DNA of 64,000 bases from Ruegeria sp. 6PALISEP08. GTDB taxonomy: Bacteria > Pseudomonadota > Alphaproteobacteria > Rhodobacterales > Rhodobacteraceae. The notes beneath the pieces were generated by a model. It was not told where the DNA came from. It did not search any database and saw only the letters and a list, made by a program, of their open reading frames with translations. Numbering within the stretch: the first letter of the stretch is position 1; every line of letters begins with the position of its first letter. Both the position numbers and the translations under genes were made by a program. The stretch covers positions 243,997 through 307,996 of the forward strand of contig NZ_LGXZ01000006.1 of assembly GCF_001238295.1 (NCBI RefSeq). Reading direction: 5' to 3'. Positions 43,326 through 52,338 of this stretch are shown piece after piece.

Positions 43326-46279
43326 CGAACGGCAATCGTTTGAATGGCGGTCTGATCGACCGCAGCACAAACCTGAACTTCAAGTTCGACGGCAAAAACT
43401 TCAGCGGATTTCAAGGCGACACGCTGGCCTCGGCCTTGATGGCCAATGGCGTGCGGCTGATGGGGCGGTCGTTCAAGTATCACCGCCCGCGGGGCGTGTT
43501 GACCGCAGGCAGCGAAGAACCCAACGCACTGGTCGAGCTGCGCTCGGGTGGGCGGCAGGAACCTAATACCCGCGCCACAGTTGCTGAGTTGTATGACGGG
43601 CTGAGCGCGAATTCGCAGAACCGGTGGCCGTCGCTGGAACGCGATTTTATGGCGATCAATGACCGGTTCTCGAATTTTCTGACGGCCGGGTTCTACTACA
43701 AGACCTTCATGTGGCCCAAAGCGTTCTGGGAAAAACTGTACGAACCTGTCATCCGCAAGGCCGCAGGGCTTGGTAGCCTGACTGGGGAAGATGACCCGGA
43801 TGCATACGACAAGGGTTTCCTGCATTGCGATCTTCTGATTGTTGGCGCAGGCCCTGCAGGTCTGGCCGCAGCGCTAACCGCCGGACGCGCGGGCGCACAG
43901 GTCATTCTGGCCGAGGAAGATTTTCATCTGGGCGGACGTCTGATCGCTGAAACCGGTGCCTTGGCTGATGTGTCGGGTGCGGACTGGGTTGCGCAAACTC
44001 AGGCCGAACTGGCAGGCATGGGCAACGTGCGCCTGATGCCCCGGACCACCGTGTTCGGAGCTTATGATCACGGGATCTATGGCGCAGTTGAACGCAACGC
44101 CGATCATCTGGCGATGCCGGCCGAGGGCAAACCGCGTCAGACCTTGTGGCGCATCTACTCGAAACGCGCGCTGATCACGACGGGTGCGATTGAACGGCCC
44201 ATTGCGTTTGAAAACAACGACCGTCCCGGCATCATGCTGGCCGGTGCCGTGCGCGCCTATGTCAATCGCTGGGCCACGACACCTGCGCAATCTCTAGTGG
44301 TTTTCGCCAATAATGACGATGCGCATCAGACCGCACGTGACCTGATTGCGCAGGGCGTCAAGGTGCCCGCCATCGTCGATACGCGCCCCGATGCGCCGGA
44401 TGTCGAAGGTACTGAGGTTCTGAAAGGTGCCGAGATCATCAACACATCCGGCCGCCTTGGCCTGACTTCGGTTCAGGTGCGTACGGACAAGGGTTTTACC
44501 CGCGATCTGCATTGCGAGGCTCTGGCGATGTCGGGCGGCTGGAATCCGAACCTCGGCCTGACCTGCCATCAGCGGGGCCGTCCGGTCTGGAACGCGGATA
44601 TCCATGCGTTTGTTCCGGGTGAAGAGGGCCTGCCGGTCGGTCAGATCGTGGCCGGTGCCGCAAAGGGTGACCTGACCACCGATGCCGCCCTGCAAGGCGG
44701 GGCAAATGCCGCCGTTACCGCGCTTTCCGATCTTGGGATCACTGCGACCCCGGCAGACCTGCCCGCGGCCCAGGACGCACCCGTATCTCTGTCGCCGTTC
44801 TGGCATGTCAAAGGTGCGAAACGTGCGTGGCTGGATTATCAGAACGACGTGACCGTCAAGGACGTCAAGCTGGCGCACCAGGAAAACTTTACCTCGGTCG
44901 AGCATCTCAAGCGCTATACCACGCTGGGCATGGCGACGGATCAGGGCAAGACCTCGAATGTGGGCGCGCTGGCGGTGATGGCCGAGCTGACGGGCAAGTC
45001 GATCCCCGAGACAGGCTCAACCATCTTCCGCCCGCCCTATACGCCCGTTGCGATGGGTGCGTTGGCGGGCCGCGCAGTCGGCAAGGAATTCCACCCGACC
45101 CGCCTGACCCCCAGCCACAAATGGGCCGAGGAACAGGGCGCGGTATTCCTGGAGGTTGGCAACTGGCTGCGGGCGCAATGGTTCCCGCGCAAGGGTGAAA
45201 CCCATTGGCGTCAGTCGGTGAACCGTGAGGTCCTGCAGACCCGCAACTCGGTCGGTGTTTGCGACGTGACCACACTGGGCAAGATCGACGTGCAGGGCGC
45301 GGATGCTGCCGCTTTCCTGAACATGATCTATGCAAACGGCTTTGCAAAACTGCCGGTTGGCAAGGTTCGCTATGGTCTGATGCTGCGCGAAGATGGCGTG
45401 GCCTATGACGACGGTACCGCCGCGCGTCTGGCCGAGGATCATTTTGTGGTGACCACCACAACCGCCAACGCGGTTCTGGTTTATCGCAACATGGAATTCG
45501 TCCGTCAGTGCCTGTGCCCCAATATGGACGTACAGCTGATCTCGACCACCGAAGCGTGGGCGCAATATGCGGTCGCCGGTCCAAACAGCCGCAAGTTGCT
45601 GCAAAAGATCGTCGATCCCGAATTCGACATCTCGAACGAGGCATTCCCCTTCATGGCCTGCGGTGAGATCACCGTGTGTGGTGGCTTGCGTGCGCGCCTG
45701 TTCCGTATCTCGTTCTCGGGCGAACTGGCTTATGAAATCGCCGTGCCAACGCGCTATGGCGACGGCCTGATGCGGGCGCTGATGGAAGCGGGTGAAGAGT
45801 TCGACGTGGTTCCCTACGGCACCGAGGCGCTGGGCGTCATGCGGATCGAAAAGGGTCACGCGACGGGCAACGAGCTGAACGGGACGACCACGGCCTTGAA
45901 CCTTGGCCTTGGCCGCATGGTCAGCACCAAGAAGGACTGTATCGGCAACGTACTCAGCCGTCGTGAGGGCATGAACACCCCGGATGCGCTTGCTCTGGTC
46001 GGGCTGAAACCGGTGGATGCCAAGGACACCCTTCCGGCAGGCGGGCACCTGATGAACTTAACCGGGCCGGTCGATGCAGCCCATGATCAGGGATATGTCA
46101 CCTCGACGGCTTATTCGCCGATCCTGAACAGCTCGATCGCCCTAGGCTATGTCAAAGGTGGTTTCGATCGCAAGGGCGAGCAATTGCGTCTGGTCAACCC
46201 GCTGGAAGGTCAGGAAGTTCTGGTCGAAATCGTCAGCGCTCATTTCGTGGACCCGGAAGGGGAGAAGCTTCGTGCATAA
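43322..46279 (+). CDS. soxA: Sarcosine oxidase alpha subunit
   Basis: Large subunit of 985 residues that binds NAD+ and tetrahydrofolate. The N-terminal ferredoxin-like 2Fe-2S-type fold (GFQGDTLASALMANGVRLMG) and FKYHRPRGVL are followed by a Rossmann domain (LLIVGAGPAGLAAALTAGRA, about residues 178-197). The C-terminal half is a GcvT-like aminomethyltransferase domain (YGLMLREDGVAYDDGTAARL; FSGELAYEIAVP) where methylene-THF forms. ATG 43322 overlaps the soxD stop; longer open frames upstream are shadows. The soxG GTG overlaps its 3' end. Confidence 0.93.
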   Translation: MTNGNRLNGGLIDRSTNLNFKFDGKNFSGFQGDTLASALMANGVRLMGRSFKYHRPRGVLTAGSEEPNALVELRSGGRQEPNTRATVAELYDGLSANSQNRWPSLERDFMAINDRFSNFLTAGFYYKTFMWPKAFWEKLYEPVIRKAAGLGSLTGEDDPDAYDKGFLHCDLLIVGAGPAGLAAALTAGRAGAQVILAEEDFHLGGRLIAETGALADVSGADWVAQTQAELAGMGNVRLMPRTTVFGAYDHGIYGAVERNADHLAMPAEGKPRQTLWRIYSKRALITTGAIERPIAFENNDRPGIMLAGAVRAYVNRWATTPAQSLVVFANNDDAHQTARDLIAQGVKVPAIVDTRPDAPDVEGTEVLKGAEIINTSGRLGLTSVQVRTDKGFTRDLHCEALAMSGGWNPNLGLTCHQRGRPVWNADIHAFVPGEEGLPVGQIVAGAAKGDLTTDAALQGGANAAVTALSDLGITATPADLPAAQDAPVSLSPFWHVKGAKRAWLDYQNDVTVKDVKLAHQENFTSVEHLKRYTTLGMATDQGKTSNVGALAVMAELTGKSIPETGSTIFRPPYTPVAMGALAGRAVGKEFHPTRLTPSHKWAEEQGAVFLEVGNWLRAQWFPRKGETHWRQSVNREVLQTRNSVGVCDVTTLGKIDVQGADAAAFLNMIYANGFAKLPVGKVRYGLMLREDGVAYDDGTAARLAEDHFVVTTTTANAVLVYRNMEFVRQCLCPNMDVQLISTTEAWAQYAVAGPNSRKLLQKIVDPEFDISNEAFPFMACGEITVCGGLRARLFRISFSGELAYEIAVPTRYGDGLMRALMEAGEEFDVVPYGTEALGVMRIEKGHATGNELNGTTTALNLGLGRMVSTKKDCIGNVLSRREGMNTPDALALVGLKPVDAKDTLPAGGHLMNLTGPVDAAHDQGYVTSTAYSPILNSSIALGYVKGGFDRKGEQLRLVNPLEGQEVLVEIVSAHFVDPEGEKLRA

Positions 46280-46835
46280 ATTGAAACCAATCACCCCGCT
46301 GGGCAGCGACACACCGCGTCAGGACGTCATCGGCACGATCACCATTACCGAGGTTGTGGATCAGGCGCTGGCCTCGGTCGCGGCACGCACAGATCAGGGC
46401 GCAACTGTCAGAGACGCCATGTCCGACAAGACCGGACTGGCGCTGCCGGATGTCGGCAAAAGTGCCGAGGTTGGACCTTATAGCGCGTTCTGGATGGGGC
46501 CTGACCAATGGATGATCACCGCCGCGCATGACAGCCACGAGCTGCTGGCGGCAGAGCTGAAAAGCAGCTTGGGGGACAAAGCTTCGGTCGTCGAACAAAC
46601 CGACGGCTGGTGCAGGTTTGACGTGGCAGGCGCAGCATTGTGTGATCTGTTTGAGCGTCTGTGCAACGCCCCGGTGCGCACCATGAAACCGGGCGCAGCA
46701 ATACGCACGACGGCTGAGCATCTGGGCGTGTTCCTGCAGCGACTGGCAGACGACCGGATTGCCGTATTTGGTCCCCGCTCTTCGGCGGGATCCCTGCATC
46801 ACGGGCTGGTGGCCGCAGCGCGATCAGTCGCTTAA
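46272..46835 (+). CDS. soxG: Sarcosine oxidase gamma subunit
   Basis: Small GcvT-like subunit of 187 residues. It overlaps the end of soxA (GTG 46272, with GGGGAGAAG upstream). Family segments include AFWMGPDQWMITAA, VEQTDGWCRFDVAG and LAEHLGVFLQR-like text. It stabilises the alpha-beta complex. The order B-D-A-G with overlapping ends is the standard layout. Its 3' end lies 4 bases from the convergent regulator gene. Confidence 0.9.
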   Translation: MHKLKPITPLGSDTPRQDVIGTITITEVVDQALASVAARTDQGATVRDAMSDKTGLALPDVGKSAEVGPYSAFWMGPDQWMITAAHDSHELLAAELKSSLGDKASVVEQTDGWCRFDVAGAALCDLFERLCNAPVRTMKPGAAIRTTAEHLGVFLQRLADDRIAVFGPRSSAGSLHHGLVAAARSVA

Positions 46836-46838
46836 CTG

Positions 46839-47843
46839 TCAGCCTGATGGCAGCACGTCATCGCTGCCGACACGTAGTGAATTTTTGGCACGCCGGTCAC
46901 TGATCGGCGTCACGCCAAAAGTCTCGCGATAATGCCGCATGAATGCGCTGGGCGTGGCGTACCCGACCATATAGGCAATCTCGGCAACCGGGTCGTTCGT
47001 GTACAGAACCAGTTGCCGTGCCTGTTTCATCCGCATCTTTCGATAGTAGCTAAGAGGGCTTTGGCCGGTCGCCTTCTTAAAACCGCGCTCCAGCGAGCGC
47101 GCGGATAGGCCAACGGCCTCAGCTACCTCGCTGATCTGTATCGGGTTTTCGATATGTTCGGCAAAATGCTGAATGGCGCGCGCAACCTGTTTCGGCATCA
47201 GGTCCTGACTTTTGGCTGTCGAAATCGCCGGAATTTTCTGCGTCACCGCCGCGCTACGAATGAAAGGGTGCTGAAACCAACAGGCGACTTCAGCCATCGT
47301 TTCACCATCCAGACGCTGTTCGATCAGTGTCAGCATATAGTCAAACACGGCTGACGCACCAGAGATGGTTGTAAATGCCCCTTCGGTGCAGATTACGGTG
47401 TCTTGTATCGGAATCTCTGGAAACTCTGCCTGAAATGCGGCCTCATAGCACCAATGAACCGAGAGGGGGTTTTCTCCGGTTAACCGGCTTCTGGCCAATG
47501 GAAACACACCGCCGCTGACCGCTCCAAGCCGTGTCTTACCTCGAAAGAGCCTTTGCAGGACCGCATTCGCCTTTGACGGGCTTTCAAACACGCTGTTTGG
47601 GCTTGCAGCAAACAGCAAATGATCCAGAGATTTGACTTCAGCCAGTGCACAATCGGGAGAGAAGTTCACCCCTGCAGAGGATTGCACGGCTTCGTCTTTT
47701 TCAGCAACCACCGTCCAGCGAAATGCATCTTGACCTGAAATCTCGTTGGCGGCGCGCAGAGGTTCGATACATGAGGTCAGGCAAGCCATGGGAAAGCCCG
47801 GAAAGATCAGGATGCCAATAGACGTCGTTTGTTGTTCTTCCAT
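46839..47843 (-). CDS. GlxA/GbdR-type AraC regulator
   Basis: Transcription factor of 334 residues with an N-terminal DJ-1/PfpI-like domain (IGILIFPGFPMACLTSCIEP) and a C-terminal AraC HTH (ISEVAEAVGLSARSLERGFK and the second repeat PVAEIAYMVGYATPSAFMRH). The pairing is that of GbdR and related activators of glycine betaine, dimethylglycine and sarcosine catabolism. It is convergent with soxG, so it probably controls the sox operon or a linked uptake operon. The assignment by domain is secure; the ligand is inferred. Confidence 0.87.
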   Translation of the reverse strand: MEEQQTTSIGILIFPGFPMACLTSCIEPLRAANEISGQDAFRWTVVAEKDEAVQSSAGVNFSPDCALAEVKSLDHLLFAASPNSVFESPSKANAVLQRLFRGKTRLGAVSGGVFPLARSRLTGENPLSVHWCYEAAFQAEFPEIPIQDTVICTEGAFTTISGASAVFDYMLTLIEQRLDGETMAEVACWFQHPFIRSAAVTQKIPAISTAKSQDLMPKQVARAIQHFAEHIENPIQISEVAEAVGLSARSLERGFKKATGQSPLSYYRKMRMKQARQLVLYTNDPVAEIAYMVGYATPSAFMRHYRETFGVTPISDRRAKNSLRVGSDDVLPSG

Positions 47844-47920
47844 TTTTTCACATCATGCTTTTACTGGGCTGGGTCCGTTTGACCGGACCGCCAGATTGAT
47901 TGAACCCATACGCTTTGGCG

Positions 47921-48604
47921 TTATTTTGGGTGGGTCAACAGGAGTTCCTCAATCGACTGGAATCCATAACCGATATGGGTTCTCTGCAAATACCCAACCG
48001 CCGCGATGTCTTTGCGCTCCACCGCCATCAACAAATCAAATGCCTCTCTGACCAGTGCATCATAGGCCTCTGATCCAATCAGTTGTTCCATTCGGTGCCA
48101 GACACTGGTCGCTTGGAAGTATGCCTGATTCCAGAAGTCCCGCAGAGACATGTTGCCGATCAAGGAAGTAATCAAAGCTTGCAGCCGCTGGTTCAGTTTC
48201 ACGTATTCCTGAGAATCCATGCTTTCCCTCAGTGTCGGAGCGCTTTGACGGATCGAGCAGATTTCTTCCTGATGATGTGTTTCTATTGCGGCAGGTGACA
48301 GCTCTCCGATCAGTTCAGCCAGCTCCATCCGCATTTCATAGAGGTGCCGTATGCGTTCATTGGAAGGCTCGGTGACTATCGTACCGACGCCGTTGCGCGT
48401 TTCAACCAACCCCAGATGTCCAATACGCTGGATCGCATCCCGAACCGGCGTTCTGCTAACGTCGAAATCGTTGGCCAACGCGGTTTCTTTCAACTGATAC
48501 GCGGGTCGATAAAACGCAAAGCAGATACGTTTCAGGATTTGCTCCTGAATGTGATCTACCGTGCCTTTGGTTGGAGCATCGATTTGTTGTTCAACGATGG
48601 TCAA
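47921..48604 (-). CDS. GntR-family (FCD) transcriptional regulator
   Basis: Regulator of 227 residues with an N-terminal winged HTH (IQEQILKRICFAF; DFDVSRTPVRDAIQRIGHLG) and an FCD ligand domain (ERIRHLYEMRMELAELIGEL). The FCD metal site normally needs Asp/His residues; several His are present (THHQEE, VWHRME). It precedes a ProC-like gene on the same strand with about 100 bases between. A truncated paralogue lies at 49447. It likely controls catabolism of an amino or organic acid. Confidence 0.85.
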   Translation of the reverse strand: MTIVEQQIDAPTKGTVDHIQEQILKRICFAFYRPAYQLKETALANDFDVSRTPVRDAIQRIGHLGLVETRNGVGTIVTEPSNERIRHLYEMRMELAELIGELSPAAIETHHQEEICSIRQSAPTLRESMDSQEYVKLNQRLQALITSLIGNMSLRDFWNQAYFQATSVWHRMEQLIGSEAYDALVREAFDLLMAVERKDIAAVGYLQRTHIGYGFQSIEELLLTHPK

Positions 48605-48710
48605 CTCATCAAACCTTCCTTGTTTGCTGACTTTGATTTTGACCGCTGATCAGATTTCTTTCAACAACATCCATGACGGGATACTGGGACGACGCACTGA
48701 ACCTTTCGGG

Positions 48711-49433
48711 TCAGAGATCTGACAAGCCATCATTCAGTTGCTCAAGGATGCCCTGGGATTCCATATGTTTGCGAAGCCGCTGATTGTAGCCACCAGGCGT
48801 ATCCAGAGATTGAAGAAGGTGCCGGCAATCCGGTGCTGATGTCAGGCTGGATCCGACCAAGGCGCGTAGGAAGGCTTCGCCTCGCTCTGCGTCCTGCACC
48901 TGCTGTCCAAGCCAGTCGCCGGCACCCCGAACCATCAGCACCGTCGGTGACAATACAGCCTGAGCAGCCAGATAGGCAGACAGTTCAGCCGCAGAATTCA
49001 GATGGAAAACAGGGTTCCGCGCGCCAAAAAGGTCGGTCACGATGGACGTATCTCCTAGAACCAGTATCGGAGATCCACCGACAGCAATTCCCGGAAAAGG
49101 TATCATATTCGCTACTGCGCTTGCGGGGGCGACCATATCCTCCAGCTCACTCAGGGACGGGCCTGACATGAGCGAGACGACCTTCTGGTCTTGGCGGAAC
49201 TTTAGCTTTTCAATGGCAGAAGCTGCTTGTTCCGCTATCAAGCCCAAAAACACAACGTCGCTTGCGTCAACAACCTCCTGATTGTCCGCGACGGTTACGT
49301 TTGAAAACTTGCGGGCCAGCGCCGCTGATTTTGTATCGCTCCGGCGCGACACGGTGATTGGGTGGCCGTCCACTGCCATGCCTTCGACAACGGCTGCCGC
49401 AATGGTTCCCGTACCGATTATTCCAATTCGCAT
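48711..49433 (-). CDS. NAD(P)-binding oxidoreductase, ProC-like
   Basis: Dehydrogenase of 240 residues with an N-terminal Rossmann fold MRIGIIGTGTIAAAVVEGMA (GxGxxA). It has conserved ProC-type segments (VSLMSGPSLSELED, ANMIPFPGIAVGGSP). Pyrroline-5-carboxylate reductase or a related ketimine/imine reductase is the likely family. ATG 49433 has AAGGTGA upstream; the longer frame to 49511 has no support. It sits between a GntR gene and a GntR fragment, so it may be a catabolic enzyme controlled by the intact regulator. Confidence 0.75.
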   Translation of the reverse strand: MRIGIIGTGTIAAAVVEGMAVDGHPITVSRRSDTKSAALARKFSNVTVADNQEVVDASDVVFLGLIAEQAASAIEKLKFRQDQKVVSLMSGPSLSELEDMVAPASAVANMIPFPGIAVGGSPILVLGDTSIVTDLFGARNPVFHLNSAAELSAYLAAQAVLSPTVLMVRGAGDWLGQQVQDAERGEAFLRALVGSSLTSAPDCRHLLQSLDTPGGYNQRLRKHMESQGILEQLNDGLSDL

Positions 49434-49446
49434 CGTACTATCACCT

Positions 49447-49800
49447 TCATTGCGGGCTCTTTGATTTTTTGGCCCGGCGCCCCGATGGTTTCTGTTCTTC
49501 CGTGGTTTCAAACAGACGTCTGCGGATCATACGATAACCGTATCCAATATGAATACGCTGCACATGTCCTACCGCTGATATGTCATCCTGTTCCCGTGCA
49601 ACAAGCAGGTCGTTGGTTTCGATCACCAACGCGTCATGAACTTCTTGCCCCACGAACTCCTGCGAGTCGCGGTTTTCGCAAAGCTCAATTGCTCTTTGAG
49701 AGATCCAACGCGCCTCGTCACGATGTTCCTGAGTGATACGGGTTGGGGATAGCCCGCCGATGTATGATGCCAGCGTCATCCGAACCTCATAGAGGTGCCG
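49447..49800 (-). pseudogene. Truncated GntR/FCD regulator paralogue
   Basis: The frame from about 49830 down to 49447 encodes only an FCD fragment: TDHCLRHLYEVRMTLASYIG, then SQEFVGQEVHDALVIETNDL and VAREQDDISAVGHVQRIHIG, ending with GYGYRMIRRRLFE. It mirrors the intact gene at 47921 (RIRHLYEMRMELAELIG; AVERKDIAAVGYLQRTHIGY) but lacks the HTH and an internal stretch of the FCD. ATG 49779 would make a 110-residue piece without a DNA-binding domain. The 5' part has been replaced by helicase-like sequence. The exact junction is uncertain. Confidence 0.65.
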
Positions 49801-49990
49801 TAAACAGTGATCGGTTTCCCGTCTCTGATCCTAGATCGCCAAACCCATTGGATTAACTCAGTGAGCGCATAGTCGTCCTGACTCACTGATCCTTTGCCGA
49901 GAATTCTTAGGATGTTGGGATTTAAGAACTGATTGTAGAGATAGATCAGGTGCGTTGCGTTCTTATAATCGTTCGTGCCTCTTGTCGTAT
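49800..49990 (-). pseudogene. Helicase-like gene fragment from a mobile element
   Basis: The minus strand from about 49985 reads TRGTNDYKNATHLIYLYNQF and continues LNPNILRILGKGSVSQDDYA, LTELIQWVWRSRIRDGKPIT before running into the GntR remnant. The pattern (N-D-Y, Y-N-Q-F-x-N-P, D-D-Y-A-L-x-E-x-x-Q-W-x-W-R-S-x-I-R) recalls the C-terminal part of DEAD/DEAH-type helicases on phages and plasmids, from memory. No start or stop belongs to it, so it is a fragment. Confidence 0.4.
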
Positions 49991-50475
49991 TGGGGAGCCA
50001 ATGAACACGCCCACTTCAGCCCTGAAGCCGAGAGCCTTTGGCGTATGGACCGGGACGGTACTTTCCCTTTTCTACCCCATCAGAACCAACTGTCGGGCTT
50101 TTTCCTCCGGCGAACCATTTTATCTTTGGACAAGTTAGTAAGATATTTTTAAGAGGAACTTCCCTAAGGGTATTTCGTGCCAACGTATGCAGCGCTTTAG
50201 GGACCAAATCATTGTAGACCATGGGTGAACCTGAGGTTTTGTCTGTTTGGTCTGTGTGACTGAATGAAAGCGGATCAAGAGACGTAATTCCTTTAACGGT
50301 AATAAGGCCTCTGACTTCTCGGACGAACACGCTTTCGGCTGCCCTTTACCTCTGAGGAACAGTCCTCTGGGTAGTCCAACACGGTTTTGAGGTTTCGATT
50401 CTCGTACATTCATCCCCAAATAGTCTCCAAGTTCTCGTTACAAGACCCTGAGTAAACCATTGAAAATGAAGGAAA
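49991..50475. other. Gap between helicase-like fragment and tRNA-Val
   Basis: Open frames of 94-104 residues exist on the minus strand (50016-50330 and 50135-50419) but give no recognisable protein. A T-rich stretch follows the tRNA 3' end. The region may be the rest of a decayed inserted element next to the tRNA gene. Confidence 0.35.
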
Positions 50476-50551
<76 letters not shown>

Positions 50552-50860
50552 GTGACGCTGCGTTTAGCCAAGCCTGCGAGCGGGCGCAAGAGGGTCTGAG
50601 GGATTTTCTTGAATTCCATTGCGTGTAACCAATCTGCGTTGCACCGATTGGCGCGCAACCTGAGTGTGGTACAGTCCAGTGGTGTTCCAAATTAGCGCAC
50701 GTCATCTTTGATGCGGCGTGATTCTGATCACTGCAGTGATCTTTTTGGACTTTCTGCAACGCAGCGGCAACGATCCCGGTAAATTCTCAAAGGCGCTTGC
50801 GTGAGGGCTATGCCCTCCGATATTCCCGAAGGGACTGCAACGTTCCGGTCGGGAGTGTAC
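50552..50860. promoter_or_regulatory. Upstream region of tRNA-Val and modA
   Basis: A 309-base gap between the divergent tRNA-Val and the mod operon. It must hold both promoters. No molybdate-responsive (ModE) palindrome could be recognised with confidence. The modA ribosome site is at the right end (GGGAG, 50851-50855). Confidence 0.4.
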
Positions 50861-51640
50861 ATGACCCAAACCTTCACCCGCCGTTCCTGGATGGTGGCAC
50901 TGGTCTTAGGTGCATTGGCGTTGGCACCGGTCCGGGCCGGGGCCGAGGGTGTTTTGGTTTTTGCAGCGGCGAGCCTGAAAACAGCTTTGGATGAGATTGC
51001 TGAAGGCTATGAGAAGGAAACAGGGCACAGCGTTACGGTTTCTTATGCGGCATCGTCGGTTCTGGCACGACAAATTCAGCAGGGCGCGCCTGCGGACGTG
51101 TTCATCTCGGCAAACCCCGATTGGATGGACGTTTTGGAACAGGGAGGTCTGATCCGGGCGAATTCGCGGGTGGATTTGCTGGGCAACGCTCTGGTTCTTA
51201 TTGGTGCTCTTGGCCGAACGAGTTGGGGTGAGATCCAACCGGATCATGATCTCGAGGCCGAATTGGATGGCGGCTTTCTGGCCATGGCCCTGGTTGATGC
51301 GGTGCCCGCAGGTATATATGGCAAAGCCGCGCTGCAAAGCCTGAACCAGTGGAATGAATTGCAAGATCACGTTGCACAGACTGATAATGTACGCGCAGCT
51401 CTGGCATTGGTGGCGGCAGGGGCTGCGCCATTGGGTATCGTGTATCGTTCGGATGCTGAGGTTGAAAAGCGGGTCAGTGTTGTGGCGACAATTCCCGCCG
51501 ACCTGCATCCTGCGATCATTTATCCTGCTGCCATCACGACACAAGCAAAGGATAGCGCGCAAGCATTTCTGAACCATTTGCGTGGCGATGCGGCCTTATC
51601 CGTTTTTCAGGGGCAGGGGTTTTCTCTGCCGGGCGGGTGA
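50861..51640 (+). CDS. modA: Molybdate-binding periplasmic protein
   Basis: Periplasmic binding protein that captures molybdate or tungstate, 259 residues. A signal peptide (RRSWMVALVLGALALAPVRA) leads to VLVFAAASLKTALDEIAE, where the ASLK segment supplies ligand Ser. YAASSVLARQIQQGAPADVFISAN carries the conserved PADVF motif; the end has AQAFLNHLRG. ATG 50861 is taken over ATG 50801 because GGGAG precedes it and the signal peptide starts there. It leads modABC. Supply of molybdenum fits the need of the xdhABC enzyme in the same window. Confidence 0.93.
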   Translation: MTQTFTRRSWMVALVLGALALAPVRAGAEGVLVFAAASLKTALDEIAEGYEKETGHSVTVSYAASSVLARQIQQGAPADVFISANPDWMDVLEQGGLIRANSRVDLLGNALVLIGALGRTSWGEIQPDHDLEAELDGGFLAMALVDAVPAGIYGKAALQSLNQWNELQDHVAQTDNVRAALALVAAGAAPLGIVYRSDAEVEKRVSVVATIPADLHPAIIYPAAITTQAKDSAQAFLNHLRGDAALSVFQGQGFSLPGG

Positions 51641-52338
51641 TGCTCGTGGACTGGTTGGGCCCTGCCGAAATTGAAGCGTTAAAGTTGTCACTGCGTGTGT
51701 CGTTCTGGGCGACGCTGGCGACATTGCCGTTTGGGATATTCGTAGCCTATGCGCTGGCACGCTGGCGGTTTCCCGGGCGGCAAGTGTTGAATGGTCTGGT
51801 GCATTTGCCCCTGATCCTTCCGCCTGTTGTGACGGGTTATTTGTTGTTGCTGACGTTTGGAATTCACGGGCCGTTGGGACGCGTTCTTGCCGAGTTCGGG
51901 GTCGTCGTCGCATTTCGCTGGACGGGGGCTGCCCTGGCCGCCGGGATCATGGCGTTTCCCTTGATGGTGCGGGCCATTCGTTTGTCGATCGAGGCTGTGG
52001 ATCCAAAACTTGAACAGGCCGGGGCGACGCTGGGGGCGTCGCACCCGATGGTGTTTCTGACCGTGACCTTACCGATGATCCTGCCGGGCGTCATTGCCGG
52101 TGCCATTCTGGCCTTTGCCAAAGCTATGGGCGAGTTCGGAGCAACCATCACATTTGTGTCCAACATTCCGGGCCAGACCCAAACGCTCCCGTCCGCGGTC
52201 TACGCATTCCTGCAGGTGCCGGGCGGTGAGGCGGCTGCAACGCGGCTGGTACTCATCTCAATCGTTATCGCGATGAGCGCGCTTCTTTTGTCGGAATACG
52301 TAGGGCGGCGCGCCGCCGCGCGGGTGGCCGGGTCATGA
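51640..52338 (+). CDS. modB: Molybdate ABC transporter permease
   Basis: Inner-membrane permease of 232 residues with about five or six TM helices. The EAA-like loop is LEQAGATLGASHPMVFLTVTLP near residues 125-146 and AKAMGEFGATITFVSN follows, both typical of ModB. The start is ATG 51640 (or GTG 51637, one codon earlier) and overlaps the modA stop. The end overlaps the modC start by four bases. A single permease dimerises to form the channel. Confidence 0.92.
   Translation: MLVDWLGPAEIEALKLSLRVSFWATLATLPFGIFVAYALARWRFPGRQVLNGLVHLPLILPPVVTGYLLLLTFGIHGPLGRVLAEFGVVVAFRWTGAALAAGIMAFPLMVRAIRLSIEAVDPKLEQAGATLGASHPMVFLTVTLPMILPGVIAGAILAFAKAMGEFGATITFVSNIPGQTQTLPSAVYAFLQVPGGEAAATRLVLISIVIAMSALLLSEYVGRRAAARVAGS

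Noticed and set aside
45017..46048. 343-residue minus-strand frame opposite soxA
   Set aside because: Antisense shadow of the soxA GcvT-like domain.
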